DNA of 11,586 nucleotides, from the NCBI GenBank assembly GCA_036939355.1, contig JALLAP010001519.1, forward strand, positions 1 through 11,586. Reading direction: 5' to 3'. This DNA is from Thalassiosira profunda. Its lineage: Eukaryota > Bacillariophyta > Thalassiosirophyceae > Thalassiosirales > Thalassiosiraceae. A program made the translations under genes and the position numbers. This document shows, piece by piece, positions 1 to 5,886 of this stretch (position 1 is its first letter; each line of letters begins with the position of its first letter). The notes beneath the pieces were generated by a model that saw only the letters and a program-made list of their open reading frames with translations, searched no databases and was not told where the DNA came from.

Positions 1-66
1 GCGAGGACAGTATGCCGGGGCACCTGATTTCTTGGAATGTATGAGTGAGTGTAGGGGCGCCTTATA

Positions 67-1248
67 TCATTCCGCTAGCCTTCTGCCCTTTGCAGCCCGC
101 GAGCATTCTCGATACACCTCTTTGACAATTGTCGGGTCGATGGCCGCACACCGACTGGGACTCGCTTGCCTCCTCGTTCTTTCGGGCCTGCCAAAGACAA
201 CGATGGCACCGTAGTTCGCCGCCATTTCGTCCCGCGGCACATCTGCATTGTCCACCGAGGCATCGCCCCCTTCCAATGCATCGATGGCCGACATCATTGC
301 TCGTTGCAGGGCCCCCCTCCACCCATACATAGTTTCTGTTTCTTCCAACGATCCACCGTCGTCTTTTCGACCAATGCACGCGTGCAACGCCATTCGCGCC
401 CCCTCGGCCCCCCGCCCCACCGCGGCGCCCGCCCCGCCGCAGCTCCGCCATCCCCCGCTCGGATCGACCGTGTACACTTCCAACGCGCCCTTTCGGGACG
501 GGAGCGCCGACGCCCCGACGGCCAGCAATTGCACCCCCAACGGCCGCGCGCCCTCCGCCATGGCCGCGTCGATCATCGCCGCCGACAGATCCTCCCGCAC
601 CAACCGGTGGGGATCGACGCCCTTGCCGCCCGTAGGAGAGGCGGGGGCGGGGGCGTCGAAGACGGAGGACCGGGCGAGGACCCGCCCGGCCGCGATTTGG
701 AGGAGGTGGTCGGCGTCGGGGGCGAAGCCGGCCGCGGCGAGGAGGAGTCCGGTGGGGGCGTGGAGGATGCGGAGGGTGGGTTGGCTGCCCCCCGGGAGGA
801 AGGGGAAGGCGACGGGCCCGTTGGGCAGGAACGTGAGGCCGCGGTGAGGATTGCGTTGTTGGGTGTCGTCCGCAGTATCGTCGTGTCGATTGTCGTCTGA
901 ATTGTGGCAGCCGAACACCGAGGCCGCCGTCAAATTGGCAACATCGGCTGCAGCGGCTCGTTGCGTCGATGATGATCCCGCCTCGACGGGCGAGCGAAAC
1001 AGCACCACCACGCACTCCTCCCCGTCCAACCCTCTCACATCCGCCATGGCACCATCGTTATTGGAAGGCAGCGATTGGCGCGGGGGAGACCGGGCCGCCA
1101 CGATCGTCCCCCCGGCGACGGACGCCGCGAGGGAGGGCCCGAGCTCCTTGATGGGCGAGAAGGAATTGCCGCCGCCGCCGCCGCGGGGCGAGGAGGCGGC
1201 CGCGCCTCCGAGGGCGAGCGCACCGAGGAGCGGGCGGTGCCACCGCAT
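67..1248 (-). CDS. Divergent 20S proteasome alpha-subunit-like protein with N-terminal signal peptide
   Basis: 393 aa. Residues 1-19 form a signal-peptide-like start: basic n-region MRWHR, then a Leu/Ala/Gly-rich core, then AAAS. Residues 30-52 (FSPIKEL...AGGTIVAA) look like an eroded copy of the alpha-subunit N-terminal FSPxGxL...GxTxVA signature, with the usual QVEYA lost. Residues 157-190 match the helix-1 region (ILHAPTGLLLAAAGFAPDAD, then LLQIAAGRV). Residues 211-285 match the core of the family: LV....A......A...GARPLGVQLL, then LEVYTVDPSGG and GAGAAVGRG. Alpha subunits are normally about 230-270 aa. The excess here is the leader, a poly-Gly run (residues 23-27), a low-complexity insert (about 97-150) and a C-terminal extension. 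Known for the family: alpha subunits are structural, non-catalytic rings of the 20S core and normally have no signal peptide. Inference: a paralogue acting in the ER, the periplastid space or outside the cell, or a relic with another role. The start is the only ATG giving a leader, and no intron is obvious. Strand assignment is supported by the homology, since the GC-rich DNA leaves long antisense frames open. Confidence 0.62.
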   Translation of the reverse strand: MRWHRPLLGALALGGAAASSPRGGGGGNSFSPIKELGPSLAASVAGGTIVAARSPPRQSLPSNNDGAMADVRGLDGEECVVVLFRSPVEAGSSSTQRAAAADVANLTAASVFGCHNSDDNRHDDTADDTQQRNPHRGLTFLPNGPVAFPFLPGGSQPTLRILHAPTGLLLAAAGFAPDADHLLQIAAGRVLARSSVFDAPAPASPTGGKGVDPHRLVREDLSAAMIDAAMAEGARPLGVQLLAVGASALPSRKGALEVYTVDPSGGWRSCGGAGAAVGRGAEGARMALHACIGRKDDGGSLEETETMYGWRGALQRAMMSAIDALEGGDASVDNADVPRDEMAANYGAIVVFGRPERTRRQASPSRCAAIDPTIVKEVYRECSRAAKGRRLAE

Positions 1249-1567
1249 CTTCTTAGAGGCGAAGTGCTGGCAGGGGTCGGCAGGGGGTGCCGTGGTCGGC
1301 CGGAAGTGGGTGCACCGACGGACTGAGGAGGCGAGGGCGAGGGCGAGGGCGAGCTGCGAGGAGGCAGCACGAGGCAGCCGAGCGCCGCCCTCTACGGCCT
1401 ACGTAAGCCAATTTCCCTCCAAAGATATTACTAATTCCCTTGTATTACCTACAGAGGAATTGACCGAGGTTAAGGAGAAGTACGTACGTTTGAGCGGATG
1501 CGAACTCGGTTGATGCCAAGGATCGATCGAGAGGCGGCATAAACCAACGATACACTCCGGACAAACA
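1249..1567. promoter_or_regulatory. Divergent spacer between the proteasome-like and small heat-shock genes
   Basis: This 319-bp spacer must hold the 5' leaders and promoters of both neighbours. The left half is GC-rich and contains a hexanucleotide tandem repeat (GCGAGG, 3.8 copies, 1331-1353). The right half is more AT-rich, with small palindromic steps such as GTACGTAC and GATCGATC. I looked for an inverted nGAAn/nTTCn heat-shock element array and found no convincing one. Promoter function is inferred from position only. Confidence 0.4.
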
Positions 1568-2383
1568 ATGGTAAAGCATACCCTTCTGCGCTCGACGGTG
1601 GCCGTCGCCCTCGTCGGCATCCTTTTCCTGGAGTCGCCCGCTCACGCGAAGCAAAACACAGATGACACGTCCAACAACGATCCATCGCCCGCGGGCCACG
1701 ATATCATCCGGACGCCCACCTACGCCCAAACGATGGAAGAGGCCTTGCGCGAAATGATGGACGACTTCTCGCACGTGACAAGCCTCACCGAGAGCTTATT
1801 TCAGCACCCGCTCTTCTCCCGCCCTCGTTTTGACGACGAGGATACCGGCAAGACTACTTCCTCGAGCAAGCCCTTCTCCACGTGGGGCTCGTTCGGGTCG
1901 CTCACCCGCGTCAGCCCGCGGTACGAGGTGATCGACGACGTGCGGCAGTTCCAGGTGAAGATCGATGTGCCTGGATTCCACTTCCACGAGCTGCAAGTCG
2001 AGCTGGAATCCGGGGGTAGGGTGTTGAAGATCGGGGGCACGAAAGAAGCGGATGTGCATGAAACGTCGAACGACGTCAAGGAGAAGGAGAAGAAGGCGGC
2101 CATGGGTGAGAAGGCGGCCGAGGACGAAGACGGAGGAGAAAAATACGAGTACACCTCGCACACGTCAACCTCGTTTCAGCAGAAGTTTACTCTGGACCCG
2201 TCGGTCGATACGGCGAAACTGACGGCCAATTTGGTGAATGGCGTGCTGGAGGTGCGAGCGCCGCGGAAGAGCGGCGCGTGGAATAAGAAGCACGTGCCCA
2301 TTACGCAGTTCGACGAGGATGTGTGGGTGGAGTTAGCTACTGATGAGGGCGAGACGGGCGAAACGGAGCAGGCAAAGAAATGA
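1568..2383 (+). CDS. Small heat-shock protein (Hsp20/alpha-crystallin) with signal peptide
   Basis: 271 aa. Residues 1-27 are a textbook signal peptide: basic start MVKHTLLR, hydrophobic core AVALVGILFL, and an AHA cleavage site before Lys28. The alpha-crystallin domain spans about residues 117-233, opening with PRYEVIDDVRQFQVKIDVPG and closing with LVNGVLEVRAPR, the diagnostic GVL motif. A V-P-I triplet at 243-245 is placed like the C-terminal IxI/V motif that docks into the beta4-beta8 groove during oligomerisation. A charged Lys/Glu-rich insert of about 30 residues (160-192) interrupts the domain, in the region that forms the dimerisation loop in plant-type members. Members of the family are ATP-independent holdases that bind unfolding proteins. 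The leader places this one in the secretory pathway (ER or beyond). Residue 28 is Lys rather than the aromatic residue expected for plastid import, so a stromal destination is unlikely. The start is the first ATG, in the context acaaacaATGg. Confidence 0.9.
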   Translation: MVKHTLLRSTVAVALVGILFLESPAHAKQNTDDTSNNDPSPAGHDIIRTPTYAQTMEEALREMMDDFSHVTSLTESLFQHPLFSRPRFDDEDTGKTTSSSKPFSTWGSFGSLTRVSPRYEVIDDVRQFQVKIDVPGFHFHELQVELESGGRVLKIGGTKEADVHETSNDVKEKEKKAAMGEKAAEDEDGGEKYEYTSHTSTSFQQKFTLDPSVDTAKLTANLVNGVLEVRAPRKSGAWNKKHVPITQFDEDVWVELATDEGETGETEQAKK

Positions 2384-2527
2384 GCTTAGGTCTTGTGGAG
2401 TGAATGTAGAAATAAGACTGGCGCGTCGAAAAGGAGCAGGAAGAAATCTGGCGGTTTGAAATTTGCCAGGGCTTCAGATTTCTTCCTGCTGAATTTCGAC
2501 GCGCCTGTCTTAAATGAGTTGGCCAAA
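2384..2527. other. Convergent 3' spacer between the Hsp20 and TPR genes
   Basis: This 144-bp tail-to-tail spacer presumably contains both 3' UTRs and polyadenylation regions. It is dominated by one foldback (2414-2511), listed separately. No other gene is seen. Confidence 0.6.
2414..2511. repeat. 98-bp foldback with 37-bp imperfect inverted arms (MITE-like or hairpin)
   Basis: The left arm is 2414-2450 and the right arm 2475-2511. Aligned as inverted repeats, they match at 33 of 37 positions. The mismatches are one near the outer end and three adjacent ones in the middle. The loop is 24 nt (2451-2474). The tetranucleotide AAAT stands directly outside each end (2410-2413 and 2512-2515) in direct orientation, as a target-site duplication would. 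It lies between two convergent genes, so it would be transcribed from either side if the 3' UTRs reach it. Alternative readings are a non-autonomous mobile element or a small-RNA precursor-like hairpin. Confidence 0.7.
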
Positions 2528-4267
2528 TTAAATGATATCATCGTCCCAATAAGTAGAAACGAGCTTCTCCAGCGCACATCGATTCTTCATCCTCCTCGCA
2601 ATTCTCCGCACGCCGCGGCTTCGCCTGGAAGCCCCGGCCTTCTTCAGCAGGATGAGCGCCTTGCCGTAGCAAGCAAACGCCCGGCCGTGCATACGCTGGC
2701 AGTGATACGATATCCCGTTGAGATACAACGCGGTGGAAAACTCCCGGTTGATCCTCTTCAGAAATTGGGCGCAATCGGACGCCAAATCTTCGTCTTTTGC
2801 TTTCATTGCAGCGGCGTGGTAATGTTCTCCGCCGGACCGGTCGTCGCGCAAAATCGACACCGCTTCTTCGTACGCCGCATCGGCGATGTCAAATTGACCT
2901 AATTGCACCCTCATATTGCCCAGCGATAACAGGAACGTCGCCAGTTCTTCGTCCGAGATGTGGAGTTTCCGATAGATGGCCACCGCCATCTCCACATGCT
3001 GCGCCGCCTGCTCCAAAAGCGAGAAGTCGCTGTCCTTTTTGCCGCATTCGGCCAGTAGCCGCCCGCGGAGGAAGAGCGTCTGGGCGACGCAGGGGTAGGA
3101 GGGATACTGCGCAACCATGATTGCGATGGAGTTGGAGAGCATCGGGTGGTGGTGATCACTTGCATCTTTTTCTTTGAGGCTTTGCACAACGCCCAACACG
3201 CTGCTGCTGACCCCCGTGACGAATTGCGAGCTCAGATCCAATGGCATCATGGCCGTACTGCTGCTATCGTTGCCGTCCACCATTATGCCAACAGCTTTGG
3301 CCGGATTGTCCACTTTGGGGCTGGCCGTCTCGAGTTTGGACACGCTTGGCACCGGACTGGCGCTGGCGTGTCCGCCCATCGACGCCTTCTGGGATGCCAA
3401 GCAATTCGTCGTCGTGTCTAATGCTTCGGAATACTTTCCCAGGAAGAGCTGCGCCTTGGCCGTTTGGAATAACGCGAAGCCAGGAAATGTGGTCTCCTCT
3501 TTGTCAAACGTTGGCTTTTTCACTGAGGTGGATTTGGGGGGCACCTTGCTCAGGCGAGGCTTTGTTCCGGGAAATGGAAAGTCCAACAGCAATTCCTTCC
3601 TTGTCCCGGGAGTCGATTGTATCGGTTGTTTTTGCGGTGTCGTTGGCTCCGGATATGCAGGGAGGTCGAATCTCTCGATATCATCCACCCCATTATCACA
3701 GTCCGCAGATTTTTCAGCACGCGGCGCGTTTCGAGACGGAGACAGACGGATCGAGCCATTTTGTTGAATGTTCGGTATGCACCCCCCAACAGCGGCTCCC
3801 AGTTTATTGTGCAGCGGGGCATTAGGAGATTCCGTAAAAGGGTCACTGTGCGCGTGGTCCATGCCCCGATTCATGGTCATCGATTTTGCCGGGGCGCTGG
3901 GCGATGAAATGGCTGGGTGCGCAGACGAGGGGGGAGGTGGATGTGCGCTCGCCGGACGGTCATCTTGAATTGCAATCGCCGCGGAGGCCGTTGTGGTTGT
4001 CGTTTTGGTTGTGCCATTTATGGCAGTCGACGACGTCCAGCTGGAGAACCAGGATAGTGCGGAAGATGACGATTGCTTTTTGGAGGGCGATTGTCCCTTC
4101 GAATCGTTGGGTGGGAGGGGAACGTTGGTGTGCCACGAGTCATCGTTCTCGGTGTCGTCCACTTGTGCTCTTGGCGGGTGCGCGGGAGACGGCGGATGGG
4201 ACGGCGACGAGCGGAAGGGGTTGAAACTACTCATACTGACGGGCAATAGGACCCCTTCCGTGGCCAT
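2528..4267 (-). CDS. TPR-repeat protein with long disordered N-terminus
   Basis: 579 aa, function not recognised. Residues 1-250 are Ser/Pro/Thr/Lys-rich and low in complexity, with poly-Thr and poly-Ser stretches, so probably disordered. From about 260 there are degenerate tetratricopeptide repeats: 263-293 (ALFQTAKAQLFLGKYSEALD), 393-435 (CVAQTLFLRGRLLAECG...AVAIYRKL), 440-475 (ELATFLLSLGNMRVQLGQFD, then AYEEAVSIL) and 510-545 (STALYLNGISYHCQRMHGRA, then YGKALILLKKAG). A linker of about 100 residues separates the first repeat from the rest. The C-terminus is strongly basic (RRSRGVRRIARRMKNR, 548-563) and ends WDDDII. TPRs are protein-protein interaction helices, so a scaffold or adaptor role is the limit of what can be said. 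No signal peptide or membrane segment is visible. The start is an ATG and there is no evident intron. Confidence 0.8.
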   Translation of the reverse strand: MATEGVLLPVSMSSFNPFRSSPSHPPSPAHPPRAQVDDTENDDSWHTNVPLPPNDSKGQSPSKKQSSSSALSWFSSWTSSTAINGTTKTTTTTASAAIAIQDDRPASAHPPPPSSAHPAISSPSAPAKSMTMNRGMDHAHSDPFTESPNAPLHNKLGAAVGGCIPNIQQNGSIRLSPSRNAPRAEKSADCDNGVDDIERFDLPAYPEPTTPQKQPIQSTPGTRKELLLDFPFPGTKPRLSKVPPKSTSVKKPTFDKEETTFPGFALFQTAKAQLFLGKYSEALDTTTNCLASQKASMGGHASASPVPSVSKLETASPKVDNPAKAVGIMVDGNDSSSTAMMPLDLSSQFVTGVSSSVLGVVQSLKEKDASDHHHPMLSNSIAIMVAQYPSYPCVAQTLFLRGRLLAECGKKDSDFSLLEQAAQHVEMAVAIYRKLHISDEELATFLLSLGNMRVQLGQFDIADAAYEEAVSILRDDRSGGEHYHAAAMKAKDEDLASDCAQFLKRINREFSTALYLNGISYHCQRMHGRAFACYGKALILLKKAGASRRSRGVRRIARRMKNRCALEKLVSTYWDDDII

Positions 4268-4527
4268 TGTTGCAATCCTCGGCGTCTGTGGAGCGGGAGG
4301 GGAGGTTGGCCCTCGCTTGCGTTGAGTGGAATATTCTGATCCCTGATTCGCCGCGCTCGGCCCTCAGAATTGCAGACGCGGGACAAATTTCGGTCTGGCG
4401 CGATCATGCGGTGTGTTCCCCTGCTATTGGTGCTGGGCGTCGCGTCGCGGAGGGAGGGGCGGCTCCTACGACGGGCCGCTTCTCTTTGTGCAACGCAAGA
4501 AGTGCGTGGTTTTGGACGGAGAGGCGA

Positions 4528-4559
4528 GGGCGGGGCGGGCGGGCGGGGGCGGGGGGGGG
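4528..4559 (+). promoter_or_regulatory. G-tract cluster with potential G-quadruplex
   Basis: Six consecutive guanine runs (3, 4, 3, 3, 5 and 9 Gs) are separated by single cytosines, ending about 110 bp before the ATG of the DUF1275 gene. Four or more G3+ tracts with one-base loops is the arrangement known to favour very stable parallel quadruplexes. The Gs are on the coding strand of the downstream gene, so an RNA quadruplex is possible if the 5' UTR includes it. Confidence 0.6.
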
Positions 4560-4576
4560 TCACGAGCAAAAATACC

Positions 4577-4596
4577 TCACGTGACGTTCGGTCACG
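4577..4596. promoter_or_regulatory. G-box/CRE-like motif group
   Basis: A perfect 8-bp palindrome TCACGTGA (4577-4584; core CACGTG, bHLH or bZIP type) overlaps TGACGT (4582-4587). Together with GTCACG at 4591-4596 it forms a 6-bp inverted repeat (CGTGAC / GTCACG) around a 5-nt spacer. TGACGT is the core of the CO2/cAMP/light-responsive element described upstream of a Phaeodactylum carbonic anhydrase gene. Binding here is inference. Confidence 0.4.
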
Positions 4597-4669
4597 CTCT
4601 CAGAGCCGCACATTTTCCTTGCTCTCCCCGCCCCCTCCGCGTCCGGCGTCCCTGGAGGCGTTCGTCACC

Positions 4670-5674
4670 ATGAGGAGCCCTGCGCCGTTGATCTTGCTCC
4701 TCGCGTCTGGCGCGAATGCCTTCTCGCCGGCGGGTCGGCCGTCGCAGCTGTGCGCTGTCGGCGGCGGCTCGGCTCGATGCACATCACGTGTCGCCATCGG
4801 TGCACCCACTCGCTCGGCCGACGATGCCCTGCAAATACAACCCCTGCACCTCCCCAATGCTTCCATACCGCGCGCGTCCTCCATCACGGCGCTGCAATCG
4901 ACGCGACCGCCCTCGGAAACCGCGGCCGCCGTCGCCGCCCTCAAGGCCGACCGGCAGTTCACCTGCAAAAAGCGCGTGGCGATTTTGATGGCCTTCCTCA
5001 CGGGATGGGCGGACTTCCTCTTCATCAAGCAATTCAATTTCTTCGGGACCATGATGACGGGGAATTCGCTGAAGATGGGGGCCGCCCTCGTGGATGGGCG
5101 GATTCGCGATGCGCTCTTCTTCCTGTCGGTGATTGCGTCGTACATTGTGGGGGTGGGGGTGTTCCGTCGGGCGGAGCTGTCGTACAAGGACAAGGCGCTG
5201 AACGGGTTGTTCGCGCCTTTGGTGGCGGGGAGCTTCCTGTTGAGCGATTACCTGACGTGGACCAACCCGGCCTGTAAGTTTGTGCCTGCAATGTTGCTCG
5301 CGGGATCGTGGGGAATAATCAACTCTGTGGGAAGCCAGGTGACCGGGACGCTCATCTTCGTGGTGACTGGAGCCATGACCCGCTTCTCCAACATGATCGT
5401 GGACCGCATCAGCCGCACCGCCGGTCGGAAGAAGATCCCCAAAGAAGGATTTCTTATGTCCCTGTCCGTCATCGGAGGCTTTATCCTGGGTTCGGCGTGG
5501 AGTGCTTTCTTGGGCAAAACGGCGCCAGAATTGGCCGCCCGGGCGTTCAGCATAATGGGCGGCATTTACGGGCTGCTCTTCCTCTGGCTGGATAGATCGG
5601 AGCTGGGCGCGTGGTGGTCGAAGAAGAATGGCAAGCTATGTGAGATTTCTCCCGATGAGGTGGACTGCAACTAG
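4670..5674 (+). CDS. Plastid-targeted DUF1275 (YoaK-family) membrane protein
   Basis: 334 aa from the ATG at 4670 (context caccATGa). Residues 1-17 are a signal peptide ending ASGANA, followed by Phe18-Ser-Pro-Ala: the ASAFAP-type motif with Phe at +1 that directs stromal import in diatoms. Residues 18-95 are Ser/Ala/Arg/Pro-rich, like a transit peptide. The mature part matches the DUF1275/YoaK family. Helix 1 is TGWADFLFIK (111-120), followed by the signature MTGN (129-132). Hydrophobic segments lie near 147-165, 179-196, 203-222, 226-243, 262-281 and 290-307. A second TG-containing stretch (VTGTLIFVVTGAMTRFSNM, 224-242) mirrors the first, as is usual in this family. The bacterial homologues are inner-membrane proteins with no firmly assigned substrate. 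Inference: a plastid envelope or thylakoid transporter-like protein, possibly from an endosymbiont or bacterial source. The longer start at 4370 was rejected because it would hide the targeting signal. Confidence 0.85.
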   Translation: MRSPAPLILLLASGANAFSPAGRPSQLCAVGGGSARCTSRVAIGAPTRSADDALQIQPLHLPNASIPRASSITALQSTRPPSETAAAVAALKADRQFTCKKRVAILMAFLTGWADFLFIKQFNFFGTMMTGNSLKMGAALVDGRIRDALFFLSVIASYIVGVGVFRRAELSYKDKALNGLFAPLVAGSFLLSDYLTWTNPACKFVPAMLLAGSWGIINSVGSQVTGTLIFVVTGAMTRFSNMIVDRISRTAGRKKIPKEGFLMSLSVIGGFILGSAWSAFLGKTAPELAARAFSIMGGIYGLLFLWLDRSELGAWWSKKNGKLCEISPDEVDCN

Positions 5675-5886
5675 AGGAGCAAAACGGGGCAAATGTCCGA
5701 ATGGAACGACCAATTCGCAAGCTGCACAGAGTCCACAATACCTAATGCTAGGTATTTTGCTATTGCTTGATTCCAGTGTTGAATACATTTTGTCCAGTCT
5801 AGAATAATAATATGTAAGACGCGTCAGATAGCGTCGTTTGCCCCGGCCCTCTCTAGGCGCCAACTATCCCCACCAACCCAGAAGAA
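5675..5886. other. Convergent 3' spacer between the DUF1275 and intron-containing genes
   Basis: This 212-bp tail-to-tail spacer has an AT-rich centre with AATAATAATATG near 5803-5814, plausible for polyadenylation, and a small perfect hairpin at 5737-5756. No gene is seen. Confidence 0.6.
5737..5756. repeat. Small perfect inverted repeat in the 3' spacer
   Basis: Eight-bp perfect arms (AATACCTA / TAGGTATT) flank the 4-nt loop ATGC. It sits 63 bp after the DUF1275 stop codon. It may be a 3' UTR stem-loop. Eukaryotic polymerase II does not need it for termination, so its function is open. Confidence 0.5.

Larger units (their letters stand above)
4268..4669. promoter_or_regulatory. Divergent spacer and 5' leader region of the TPR and DUF1275 genes
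   Basis: This 402-bp divergent spacer contains the G-tract cluster (4528-4559) and the G-box/CRE group (4577-4596), listed separately. An in-frame ATG at 4370 would extend the downstream protein by 100 residues. That stretch is Arg/Gly-rich low complexity and would bury the signal peptide, so I treat it as non-coding leader. Confidence 0.45.

Noticed and set aside
1..66. Possible additional gene at the left edge.
   Set aside because: Too short to judge, with no conserved motif. Treated as 3' flank of the proteasome-like gene.
62..1015. Long open frames antisense to, or in other frames of, the proteasome-like gene (for example 62-1015 minus, 166-900 plus, 851-1513 plus).
   Set aside because: They are Arg/Pro/Gly-rich low-complexity translations expected from GC-rich DNA lacking stops. 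The 67-1248 minus frame alone shows a signal peptide and family motifs.
4370..4669. In-frame ATG at 4370 extending the DUF1275 protein by 100 residues.
   Set aside because: The extension is Arg/Gly-rich, spans the G-tract cluster and would bury a well-formed signal peptide and plastid motif.
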